From: Vulcanimicrobiota bacterium
GTDB taxonomy: Bacteria; Vulcanimicrobiota; Xenobia; Xenobiales; JADMJV01
Assembly: GCA_017307785.1 (NCBI GenBank)
Contig: JAFKGI010000005.1
Location: 222,581 to 286,580 of the forward strand
Reading direction: 5' to 3'
DNA length: 64,000 nt
The position numbers were made by a program, and so were the translations under genes. The notes beneath the pieces were generated by a model. It saw only the letters and a program-made list of their open reading frames with translations, searched no databases and had not been told where the DNA came from. This document shows positions 40,800 through 48,476 of this stretch, piece after piece. Numbering within the stretch: position 1 is the stretch's first letter; each line of letters begins with the position of its first letter.

Positions 40800-40833
40800 T
40801 GAACCTGACCGACCCTACAGGGCGGCGGGTTCA
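40800..40833 (+). other. Imperfect hairpin in the 5' leader region
   Basis: TGAACC pairs with GGGTTCA, and inside it CCGACCCT with AGGGCGG, giving a 34-base imperfect stem-loop 32 bases before ATG 40865 and upstream of its AGGAGC site. No T tract follows, so a leader structure rather than a terminator. Confidence 0.35.
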
Positions 40834-40864
40834 AAATACATACACAACCCAGGAGCACCCAGTC

Positions 40865-41719
40865 ATGCGTATCAATAGCCTGAACACACCTGTACCTTCG
40901 GCGCGCCCGTTTCGCGCCACCACCTCCGCCGCGGCCGAGAAGGTCGCTGTAGCCGACCAGGTTCAAATCAGCGGGGCCGCCCTGCCGGAACAGCGCAGCC
41001 CGCTGCTCAACCCCACCACTCAGTTCATTTTAGGAATGGCCCTTCACAAAGCCGTGCTGCAGGGCGCCGTTCCCTCTTGTTTAAGCAACTTCCAGCTGGG
41101 CGAGCAGAGCGCCAACAGCCAGACCGAAGTTCGTGCCCACGTGTGGCAGAACGAAGGCGTCGAAGGCGTCAACTCCCATCTGCAGGGCAAGGTGGGCGAG
41201 CGCCGCTACAACGGCCAGTTTTACAGCACCGTGCAGACGGCCGGTGTGAACACGTCTTACGAAACGCCCTACTGCGATTTTCAGGACAAAGCCCAGTTGT
41301 GCAGCCGCGGCGAGGACGGCGGGGCCGTCACCCGCATCGACGGCGTGCTCGACAATCAGGAAGCTCATCTGACCAGCCGCATTACCGAGCTGGAGGGGAG
41401 TGAGGGAAGCCGAGTCTTCCGCCTCAACACCATGGGCGAGCTGGGCGGCAAGGCCTACCAGTCCAACACCGACCTCACCGTGCGGACCACGGCCGGACCC
41501 AATGGGGAGCTCGGCGGTAGCGTGACCAACGGTTACCTGGGCGACCAGGTCTTCCAGCAAAAGGAAACCTGGACCGGCAGCAAGCCGCACGCCGTGCTCA
41601 ATCAGGTACGCGTCGAAGGCCAGGGAACCGTTTCCGGCGTGGCCGTGGCCACCACCGGGCAGTTCACCGTGCGCGACGACGACAACCCGGCCCTGAGCAT
41701 CAACAAGCTGCTGGGCTAG
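40865..41719 (+). CDS. Hypothetical protein
   Basis: The 284-residue protein starts at ATG 40865 with AGGAGC upstream. Residues 1-45 are Pro/Ala-rich (MRINSLNTPVPSARPF). The rest is a regular series of amphipathic beta strands joined by Gly/Asn turns (YNGQFYSTVQTAGVN, RITELEGSEGSRVFRL, YQSNTDLTVRTTAG), as in a beta-solenoid, lipocalin-like or beta-barrel protein. Three cysteines are present. No signal peptide and no known family. It is followed by the tandem repeat array. Confidence 0.72.
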   Translation: MRINSLNTPVPSARPFRATTSAAAEKVAVADQVQISGAALPEQRSPLLNPTTQFILGMALHKAVLQGAVPSCLSNFQLGEQSANSQTEVRAHVWQNEGVEGVNSHLQGKVGERRYNGQFYSTVQTAGVNTSYETPYCDFQDKAQLCSRGEDGGAVTRIDGVLDNQEAHLTSRITELEGSEGSRVFRLNTMGELGGKAYQSNTDLTVRTTAGPNGELGGSVTNGYLGDQVFQQKETWTGSKPHAVLNQVRVEGQGTVSGVAVATTGQFTVRDDDNPALSINKLLG

Positions 41720-41720
41720 T

Positions 41721-41945
41721 GTTCCGGTGGAGCCGAACCGGGGTTAGCCTGGGCCGGGACCTGGGGGGATGTCCCGCTGGAGCTTAACCGGGGTCAACCT
41801 GGGCCGGAACCTGGGGGTGTTCCGGTGGAGCTTAACCGGGGTTAGCCTGGAGCGGGACATTCGGGCCCCGTCCCGGTGGAGCTTAACCTGGGTTAGTTTG
41901 GAGCGGAACCTCGGGCACGTCCGGGTGCGGCTTAACCCCGGTCAG
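41721..41945. repeat. Tandem array of about 50-base hairpin-forming repeats
   Basis: Four full units (41721-41770, 41771-41818, 41819-41869, 41870-41918) and a partial fifth lie between two convergent genes. Each has the plan GTYCCGGTGGAGCTTAACC, GG, GGTTAGCCTGG, rCGGRAC: an inner AACC/GGTT stem and an outer GTTCC/GGGAC or GTCCC/GGAAC stem. Units alternate: odd ones start GTTCC and end GGGAC, even ones start GTCCC and end GGAAC, so neighbours pair perfectly while each unit alone pairs with a G-T wobble. The array reaches the stop codon of the gene ending at 41942. Confidence 0.8.
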
Positions 41946-43789
41946 TCTCCCAGGATTTGGAAGATGCCTTCGATGCGGCCCATGGGCGCTGAGAGCTGCA
42001 CTCCGGCAAAGTCGTTTTTCAACAATCGGAAGGTTTCGCTGGCGATTTTTACACCCTCGGCGAAACCTTCTTCTTTGGTGGTGGTTTTGCGCATGCGCTC
42101 GAGGATATCGTCGGGCACGCTGCAACCCGGCACTTCGTTGTTCATGAATTCGGCGTTGCGATAAGAAATCAGCGGCCAGATGCCACACAAAATGGGCAGC
42201 TTGATGTGCTGGATGCGGGCCACGAACTTTTCCAGGATGCGCACGTCGAAGACCGGCTGGGTAACGATGTAATCCGCGCCCGCCTCGACTTTCCAATCCA
42301 GACGGCGGATCTCTTCATCCAGGTTCAGGGCGCCGGGGTTACAGCCGACGCCGATGTTGAAAGCGGTGGGCTCGCCGATGGGATTTCCGGCCAAATCCAG
42401 TCCGTGGTTGAGGCGGTTGATCAAGTTGACCAGACCGATGGCGTCCACGTCAAAGACGGCGGTGGCATCCGGATAGTTGCCCAATTTTGGCGGATCGCCG
42501 GTGATGGCGATCAGGTTGCGAATGCCCAGCGCCCAGGCGCCCAGCAAGTCGGACTGCAGTCCGATGACGTTGCGGTCGCGACAGGCCACGTGCAGCACTG
42601 GTTCGATGCCCACTTCGCGCTGGATCAGGGCGGTCATGGCCAGCGCCGACATGCGGGCCGAGGCGCGCGGTCCGTCGGGAATGTTGATGGCGTCGATGCC
42701 GAAGTGGTGGAGCTTGCGAGCCTTTTCCAGTTCCTTGATGGGCGAGACGCCGCGGGGCGACACCAGTTCCACCAGGGTGACGAACTGCTTGCGCATCAGC
42801 TTGTTGGCCAGACGCGACTTTTCGGCCATGGTGGCCACTTTGACTTCCACCGGAGCCTGAATCTGCAGGCTGGCCGCTTGCTCCATCCGCTTGGCCGGCT
42901 GCAGAGCCGAAACGGCGCGACGGATAGCCTTGATGTGGGTCGTATCGGTGCCGCAGCAGCCGCCCACGATAGAGGCACCGGCCTGAATGAAGCGCTTGGA
43001 GTATTCGGCCATGTATTCGGGCGAGGTCATGTAGATGTTGCGACCGCCCACCGTCTGGGGCAGACCGGCGTTGGGCTGGAGCGAAATGGGCAGCGAAGTG
43101 AGGTGCTTCAGCTCTTCCAGAGCATCCATCATGGCCTTGGGTCCTACCGAGCAGTTGAGACCAATGGCGTCCGGCTTGTATTCCGTGATCATAGCCACGA
43201 ACTGTGACAGCGGCGCGCCGCTCAGCAACTTGCCATCATCGCCGATGGTCACCTGCACGATGAGCGGAAAGTCTCCGGCGACCTCACGAACGGCCTTGAC
43301 CGCCTGCTCCAATTCGGGAAGCATATGGAAGGTCTCGAGGATGAGCAGGTCCACTCCCCCATCGATCAGTCCCTGAATCTGCTCCTTGTAGGCGGCCCGG
43401 GCTTCGTCTAAGGAAATCTTGCCGAGCGGCTCGATTTGCACGCCCAGCGGTCCGACCGAACCGGCCACCAGGGCCTTGTCGGCGGCGGCCGCGACAGCGA
43501 TCTTGGCGCCCGCCTGGTTGACTTCGTGAACGCGCTTTTCCAGACCGTAGGGAGCCAGCTTGTAGCGATTGGCCCCGAAGGTGTTGGTCTCGATCACGTC
43601 AGCGCCGGCGGCCACGTACTCGCGATGCACGTCGCGAACCAGGTCGGCGTTCATCAAATTCAATTCATCAAAGCAAGTGTTGATGAAGATGCCCTTGTCG
43701 TAGAGCGAGGTTCCCAGACCTCCGTCGAACACGATGATCTCCTGCTGGAGACGGTCTCGGAAGCTTTTTGCGCGAGTAGTACTTTCCAT
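41942..43789 (-). CDS. Bifunctional homocysteine S-methyltransferase / 5,10-methylenetetrahydrofolate reductase
   Basis: The 615-residue protein joins two enzymes. Residues about 8-310 are a homocysteine methyltransferase barrel (FDGGLGTSLY, ETNTFGAN) with zinc cysteines Cys213 in GLNCSVGP and Cys278-Cys279 in VGGCCGT. Residues about 335-610 are a MetF-type reductase (FVTLVELVSPRG, NLIAITGDPPKLG, GADYIVTQPVFD). This is the YitJ arrangement: 5-methyl-THF is made and its methyl group passed to homocysteine to give methionine without cobalamin-dependent MetH. ATG 43789 is the best start. Confidence 0.94.
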   Translation of the reverse strand: MESTTRAKSFRDRLQQEIIVFDGGLGTSLYDKGIFINTCFDELNLMNADLVRDVHREYVAAGADVIETNTFGANRYKLAPYGLEKRVHEVNQAGAKIAVAAAADKALVAGSVGPLGVQIEPLGKISLDEARAAYKEQIQGLIDGGVDLLILETFHMLPELEQAVKAVREVAGDFPLIVQVTIGDDGKLLSGAPLSQFVAMITEYKPDAIGLNCSVGPKAMMDALEELKHLTSLPISLQPNAGLPQTVGGRNIYMTSPEYMAEYSKRFIQAGASIVGGCCGTDTTHIKAIRRAVSALQPAKRMEQAASLQIQAPVEVKVATMAEKSRLANKLMRKQFVTLVELVSPRGVSPIKELEKARKLHHFGIDAINIPDGPRASARMSALAMTALIQREVGIEPVLHVACRDRNVIGLQSDLLGAWALGIRNLIAITGDPPKLGNYPDATAVFDVDAIGLVNLINRLNHGLDLAGNPIGEPTAFNIGVGCNPGALNLDEEIRRLDWKVEAGADYIVTQPVFDVRILEKFVARIQHIKLPILCGIWPLISYRNAEFMNNEVPGCSVPDDILERMRKTTTKEEGFAEGVKIASETFRLLKNDFAGVQLSAPMGRIEGIFQILGD

Positions 43790-43846
43790 GGGGCGCGCAT
43801 TCCCGCCTTGCAGGGTTTGACCTGCCCGGGGACAAGTTGGGGCGTT

Positions 43847-44698
43847 ATGCTGTATGCCATCCGCCACGTGACCAAGTATCACTACGACCAGGACATTCAG
43901 GAGAATGTGATGGAGGTGCGCAAACACCCGATTTCCAACGACCGTCAGCGCTGCCTCACTTTTTCTCTGAGCTTAGACCCGGAAGTGCGCGTGTTCCGCT
44001 ATCAGGACCACCTGGGCAACGTAGTGCATCACTACGACGTTCCCTGGGCGCATAACGAAGTGCAAATCGTCGGGGAGTCCATGGTGGAGGTCCGCAAGCC
44101 CGAACAGAACGGCAATCTGAGCTGGGACCAGCTGGCCAAGAAAGTGGAAGATCAGGACTTCTACGATATGCTGGAACCCACGGCGCTGGTGGATATGGCC
44201 ACCACGCTGGAGGGCATCGACTTCAAGGATTTCGAGACGCCGAACGACTTGGCCGTAGCCGTGTGCAAACTGGTGCGCGCTCAGGTCGCTTACGAGAAGG
44301 CCAGCACCCAGGTCGACTCCTCCTCCACTCTGGTGATGCGCCAGAAGCGCGGCGTCAGTCAGGATTTCGCTCACGTGATGCTCAGCGTTTTGCGCCAGGC
44401 CCGCGTTCCTTGCCGCTACATTTCCGGCTACCGTTACTCGCCCGAGGCGGCCGAAGTGGACACTTCCCACGCCTGGGTGGAGGCTTACGTGGCCGAGTCC
44501 GGCTGGCGCGGTTACGATCCGAGCCGCGGCGTGGTCACCGACGAAACTTACATCACCAACTGCGTGGGCCGCGACTATGCCGACTGTCCGCCCACGCGCG
44601 GCGTGTATCGCGGGACGGCCCAGAGCTCGCTGCGCTACGCTGTGCACGTGCGTCCGGCCGAAGTGCCGGCGCGCGAGGACCAGTTCGTCCGCTTCTAA
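43847..44698 (+). CDS. Transglutaminase-like protein with Ser in place of the catalytic Cys
   Basis: The 283-residue protein has a bacterial transglutaminase N-terminal region (residues 1-80, a beta-sandwich pattern) and a transglutaminase core. The core motif normally reads GVCQDFAH; here it is GVSQDFAH with Ser171. The remaining triad positions are kept: His208 in SHAWVEAYV and Asp224 in GYDPSRG, as is GRDYADCPPTRGVYRG. The reading frame is intact, so the change is not a sequencing slip that breaks the gene. Cysteine protease or transglutaminase activity is therefore doubtful. It is divergent from the methionine gene. Confidence 0.88.
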   Translation: MLYAIRHVTKYHYDQDIQENVMEVRKHPISNDRQRCLTFSLSLDPEVRVFRYQDHLGNVVHHYDVPWAHNEVQIVGESMVEVRKPEQNGNLSWDQLAKKVEDQDFYDMLEPTALVDMATTLEGIDFKDFETPNDLAVAVCKLVRAQVAYEKASTQVDSSSTLVMRQKRGVSQDFAHVMLSVLRQARVPCRYISGYRYSPEAAEVDTSHAWVEAYVAESGWRGYDPSRGVVTDETYITNCVGRDYADCPPTRGVYRGTAQSSLRYAVHVRPAEVPAREDQFVRF

Positions 44699-44718
44699 AG
44701 TTTGTAACACATCGTCTA

Positions 44719-44755
44719 CACCCCCACGGCCTGGCTCGGCTAGGCTGTGGGGGTG
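44719..44755. promoter_or_regulatory. Leaderless promoter inside an inverted repeat
   Basis: CACCCCCAC (44719-44727) and GTGGGGGTG (44747-44755) are perfect nine-base arms. TAGGCT (44741-44746) lies between them, six bases before GTG 44753, so the right arm covers the start codon. Confidence 0.5.
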
Positions 44756-45694
44756 AAAATAGCCGGCTCCCCCACTCTCGTTCCCCAACGCCACCGTAAC
44801 TCGGCCGATCATGCCGCCGTGCTCGACGGTATCGACTTCAACAAGTTCAAGCCCACCAAGCACTTCACTCAAGACAATGCCGACATCCTCGGGCGTCTGG
44901 CCAGCGGTTCCTACAGCGACCCGGCCGACCAACAGGCGCATCTGCCGGCCGGCACCAAGTTCACCTTTTTGGACTCCAAGAACAACGCCAGTCTGGGCAT
45001 CCCGGCCCCGGATTCGGGCACTCAGGTCACTCTGATCGAGACCAAGAAAGCCTTGCTGGTGGCGGCCCGCGGCACCTCGCCGCCATGGTCTGGCGAAAAC
45101 TCGGACGACTCCGAGTGGAAAGACTTCGAAACGGACATGGTGGCCGTGCCGGTTACCAACTACGACGGCTCCGGCAAGGTGCACAAGGGCTTCAAGGACG
45201 GAGCCGACGGCATCTGGGACCAGCTCAAGCCGCATCTCGAGACCGCCCTGAAAACCCACAAGGCCATTCATATGTCCGGACATAGCCTGGGCGGAGCCAT
45301 CGCCCTGCTGCTGGCCGACCGCATGGTCTTCGAGACCGGTGCCATACCAGACTCGGTGATTCGTATGGGCGCGCCCGACACCGGCTGGAAAGAGCAGGCC
45401 AAGCACCTGGAAGAGGTGGGCATCGCCGGGCGGACCTACAACTTCAAGAACTGCACCGATCCCGTTCCGGGGATTCTCAAGGGCAGCGTCGAGGCCGGCA
45501 AGGAGATCTACTTCAACCGCCACGGCCTGGCCGACATCAGCGGCGGCGATCACAAGCTGGACAAGACGCTGGGAGCCGGAGGGGACGTCTTCCACGGCCA
45601 CCCCGACCCCACCCACCGCCACGCCTGCCTCGGCTACAACGTGCTGATCTCAAGCCGCGACAACACGGCCGTCCTCAAGCAAGTCGAAAACTAG
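44753..45694 (+). CDS. Class 3 lipase (alpha/beta hydrolase)
   Basis: The 313-residue protein has the Lipase_3 pattern: an oxyanion-side ARGT (about residue 106), DMVAVPV and VHKGF strands, nucleophile Ser178 in HMSGHSLGGAIA, a DP pair in NCTDPVPG and a candidate His in the C-terminal HGHPDPTHRH region. It should hydrolyse acylglycerols or other esters. There is no signal peptide; the N-terminal 30 residues are polar. GTG 44753 is preferred over GTG 44747 because it lies six bases after the -10. Confidence 0.88.
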   Translation: MKIAGSPTLVPQRHRNSADHAAVLDGIDFNKFKPTKHFTQDNADILGRLASGSYSDPADQQAHLPAGTKFTFLDSKNNASLGIPAPDSGTQVTLIETKKALLVAARGTSPPWSGENSDDSEWKDFETDMVAVPVTNYDGSGKVHKGFKDGADGIWDQLKPHLETALKTHKAIHMSGHSLGGAIALLLADRMVFETGAIPDSVIRMGAPDTGWKEQAKHLEEVGIAGRTYNFKNCTDPVPGILKGSVEAGKEIYFNRHGLADISGGDHKLDKTLGAGGDVFHGHPDPTHRHACLGYNVLISSRDNTAVLKQVEN

Positions 45695-45742
45695 GCGCGC
45701 CGGAGCGGGCGTCAGGACCGCGCGCGGTCCAGGGGGCGCGGC

Positions 45743-46285
45743 TCAGGGGATGAAGTCGCCCTCGGCTTCGGGGTAGACCATTCCCTTGAGGGATTCGTAG
45801 TGGGGGGCCCACTTTTCGTGCTTTTCGGTGCAGCCCAGCGTGCACTGGTAGCCGTAGGGGCTGACCGTGTAGGCGAGGGAGTAGGTTTCTTTGCCACCAC
45901 TGGGGCAGTTGGGCAGGTGGGCAATGTAATCGGGCACCAGTTCGCTCAGTTTGGCCGGGTAGGTGGAGTGGTCGGCCCGATAGGCTTCGAGTGCGGACCC
46001 GAGGTGAGTCAGGTTGTAGTCGCAGGTGTCGCCGCCCGAGCGGGAGCCCAGGGCCAGCTTTTTGTGGTGCTCGGCCAGATAGGCTTTGCGTTTCTCGCGG
46101 GTCTGGGTCTGTTCTTGCTGCCGGCCGAACTCGTCTTTGGCAGTGACCACCGTCGGAGAGGGAGTGGCTTCGGGAGCGCGGTGCGGAGTCTTGAGCAGAA
46201 CCCAGCTGAGCACGACCAGGGCCAACATCGTGAACAACAGGGCCGGGCGCATCTTGGCGCTTATCAGGGGTCTGAAAATAGACAT
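45743..46285 (-). CDS. Membrane-anchored protein with pseudopilin-like C-terminal region
   Basis: The 180-residue protein has one N-terminal membrane helix (about residues 12-31), a charged Gln/Arg/Lys segment and a C-terminal part (about residues 85-175) with LTHLGSALEAYRADHSTYPAKLSEL, in two pieces LTHLGSALEAYRAD and STYPAKLSEL, followed by Cys pairs. That combination resembles the globular domain of type II pseudopilins, but the N-terminal prepilin motif (G/A before a processed F) is missing. The other genes of a type II system are absent. The ribosome site AAGGAG is 13 bases from the ATG. Confidence 0.7.
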   Translation of the reverse strand: MSIFRPLISAKMRPALLFTMLALVVLSWVLLKTPHRAPEATPSPTVVTAKDEFGRQQEQTQTREKRKAYLAEHHKKLALGSRSGGDTCDYNLTHLGSALEAYRADHSTYPAKLSELVPDYIAHLPNCPSGGKETYSLAYTVSPYGYQCTLGCTEKHEKWAPHYESLKGMVYPEAEGDFIP

Positions 46286-46327
46286 GGTCTTTAAGGTTCT
46301 CCTTCTTAGAGTTTGACCAGGGGGGTC

Positions 46328-46353
46328 CCAGGGGGCGACGGCGTCCCCCCTGG
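46328..46353. other. GC-rich hairpin between two minus-strand genes
   Basis: CCAGGGGGCGAC and GTCCCCCCTGG can pair over 11 positions. It lies just after the DUF2306 stop codon in the direction of transcription. Lack of a T tract makes it a weak terminator candidate. Confidence 0.35.
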
Positions 46354-46357
46354 ATCC

Positions 46358-47023
46358 TTAGGGAGTATGCGCTGGTTTTCGACGCTTTGCTGTGACAGGG
46401 GTTACACTTTCCAGAATCCACTCGGCCACCGCCAGACTGGTCAACCAGCTGAGCCAGGGCGTGAACGGGTAGATTGAATTGAACTCGTAGCCGAGGTATT
46501 GCAGGCCGTAGAGATAGAGTCGCAGGACGACGGCCCCGAAAGTCAGGGCATAGGAACGAACCATCCAGCGCCGATGGGCGGCGAACTTACGCCGGCGGGC
46601 CGTCTGCAGAGAGAGGTAGGCGGTCACCAACCAGAGCACGTCCACGGTGAAAAAGCCCAGCCGGGAGGAAGGGCCGCCTTCCGCCATCCAGGCCATGGGC
46701 ATGCCGGTCAGGGCGCCCACCACCAGACTGATCAGATAAAGCCAGCCCAGCCGACGATGCCACAGGTTGCGGCCCGAAGGAGAGGTCTGGCGAGGGGTCG
46801 GCTTGTCGGGTCGCAGCGTCCAGAACTGCCAGGGTCCGATCAAGAGGGCCAGGATGGAGGTTACTCCGTGAGTGACCACCAGCGTGTGATAGTGGGTGTA
46901 TTTGGGCCGAAAAACGGCGTCATAGTGGGCGGGGTCGCCAAGCACATAAACCCAGGAACTATATCCAACCACCAACCCCATCAGGGTCATGCAGGCCCAC
47001 CCGAATTTCCGCATGTTGGACAT
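46358..47023 (-). CDS. DUF2306 membrane protein
   Basis: The 221-residue protein has six predicted membrane helices and the DUF2306 pattern: a His in THGVTSILALLIGPWQFW, HRRLGWLYLISL, and KFAAHRRWMVRSYALTFGAVVLR in the second half (in two overlapping pieces). Conserved histidines in the helices suggest haem or metal binding, but the family role is unknown. ATG 47023 has no ribosome site; TATCCT lies five bases upstream, a leaderless arrangement. Divergent from the MFS gene. Confidence 0.85.
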   Translation of the reverse strand: MSNMRKFGWACMTLMGLVVGYSSWVYVLGDPAHYDAVFRPKYTHYHTLVVTHGVTSILALLIGPWQFWTLRPDKPTPRQTSPSGRNLWHRRLGWLYLISLVVGALTGMPMAWMAEGGPSSRLGFFTVDVLWLVTAYLSLQTARRRKFAAHRRWMVRSYALTFGAVVLRLYLYGLQYLGYEFNSIYPFTPWLSWLTSLAVAEWILESVTPVTAKRRKPAHTP

Positions 47024-47034
47024 ATTCGAGGATA
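47024..47034 (-). promoter_or_regulatory. Leaderless -10 element
   Basis: On the minus strand, TATCCT (47029-47034), five bases, then ATG 47023. Confidence 0.45.
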
Positions 47035-47102
47035 CGGTCGCAGGTCCCGGGGAGGTTCATCCCTTTCCTAGGAACTATTTTTGCGAGAAAGAAAGACCGG
47101 CG

Positions 47103-48437
47103 ATGCGTTGGCCTTGGGGAATGTCCGGTTATCAATGGATGGTGGTCTTTGCCGCCTGGTTGGGTTGGGGCTTCGATATCATCGATGCGTTATTGTTCAA
47201 CTATGTAGCCGCGAACTGCATTCCAACCTTGCTGCATCTCAAGCTCGGGTCGCCCGAAGCGGCTCTGTTGACCAAGCAGTGGGTGGCCGGCATGGCTTCC
47301 GTGCTGCTGATCGGTTGGGCCGTGGGCGGGGTCTTCTTCGGCTGGCTGGCCGACAAGATCGGGCGCTCCCGCACTCTGCTGATTACCATCGTGCTCTACT
47401 CGGTGGGCACGGCCCTGTGCGCGGTGGCCCCCAACGTAGAGTTCCTGGTCTTCTGCCGCATCCTGGCCAGCCTGGGTATCGGCGGCGAATGGGCTGCCGG
47501 CGCCTCCATGGTTTCCGAAGTGGTGCCCGCCGAAAAACGGGCCAACGCCGGCGCCCTGCTCTACACCTCCGCGCCTTTCGGGCTGGTTTGCGCCGGCTTG
47601 ATCAACAAGCTGGTGACCGGCTGGTGGATGCCGGACCGCCCCGACATCTCCTGGCGCGTGGTTTTCCTCTTCGGACTGCTGCCCGCCCTGGCCGCCGCCG
47701 CCATGCGCATGGTTTTGAAAGAGCCGGAGGCCTTCAAGCAAGAGGGCAGTCGCAATCCACACATCGCCGAACTCTTCAGCCCGCAACTCTTCCCCATCAC
47801 TCGCAGCGGCTTCTTGATGGCTTTGACCGCGCTGGTCAGCTGGTGGACCTTGAGCACCTTCCAGGCCCCGCTGTCGGGGGCTCTGGCCGATCAGCAGGCT
47901 AAAGCCATGGGTCTTTCCCCTGCCGACACCATCGCTCTGAAAACCAGCTGGCAGTTGCTGGCCACCGTTTGCTTCAGCGTGGGCGGCGGCATTGGCACCC
48001 TGATGACCGTGCCCTTCGCCAATCGGTATGGGCGCAAGACCATGTTCGGTGTCTACTATTCGGCGTCGGTGCTGGCCATCATGGCCACTTTCGGTTTGCC
48101 GGTAGCGCCCATCTGGCGCATCTACATGCAGTTTTTCCTGGGCCTGACCGTATTTGGCGTCTTCGGCAGCTTCACTTACTACTTGCCGGAGCTGTTCCCG
48201 ACCCGCTTGCGAGCTACCGGTTCGGGCTTCTGCTACAACGTGGGACGGGTCATCACGGCGTTTGGCCCCTACCTGGTGAGCACCGTCTCCAAGGGTGGCG
48301 TGGAAAAGATGGAGAGCACCCTGTTCTGGGTCTTTCTGGTACCGTTTTTCGGCGTCTGCGCTCTGCCCTGGGTGATCGAAACTAAAGGCTACACGGCCGA
48401 TTCTCCCCCAGCAGGAACTGGATTGACCCCTTCCTAA
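47103..48437 (+). CDS. MFS transporter (sugar/organic-acid:proton type)
   Basis: The 444-residue protein has 12 predicted helices and the MFS signature loops: FGWLADKIGRSRTL between helices 2 and 3, GIGGEWAAGASMVSEVVP in helix 4-5, and ANRYGRKTMFG between helices 8 and 9, then PELFPTRLRATGSGF. The last motif is typical of the sialate, shikimate and aromatic-acid proton symporters. The substrate cannot be read. ATG 47103 begins just before helix 1; the purine-rich leader AGAAAGAAAGA may serve as a weak ribosome site. Confidence 0.9.
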   Translation: MRWPWGMSGYQWMVVFAAWLGWGFDIIDALLFNYVAANCIPTLLHLKLGSPEAALLTKQWVAGMASVLLIGWAVGGVFFGWLADKIGRSRTLLITIVLYSVGTALCAVAPNVEFLVFCRILASLGIGGEWAAGASMVSEVVPAEKRANAGALLYTSAPFGLVCAGLINKLVTGWWMPDRPDISWRVVFLFGLLPALAAAAMRMVLKEPEAFKQEGSRNPHIAELFSPQLFPITRSGFLMALTALVSWWTLSTFQAPLSGALADQQAKAMGLSPADTIALKTSWQLLATVCFSVGGGIGTLMTVPFANRYGRKTMFGVYYSASVLAIMATFGLPVAPIWRIYMQFFLGLTVFGVFGSFTYYLPELFPTRLRATGSGFCYNVGRVITAFGPYLVSTVSKGGVEKMESTLFWVFLVPFFGVCALPWVIETKGYTADSPPAGTGLTPS

Positions 48438-48476
48438 TTCTATCTCGACACAAAGATATCTAGAATGGAGATTCTC

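Noticed and set aside
41721..41945. Simple bidirectional terminator
   Set aside because: The stems lack T tracts and the structure is repeated four times with alternating ends, which a terminator does not need.
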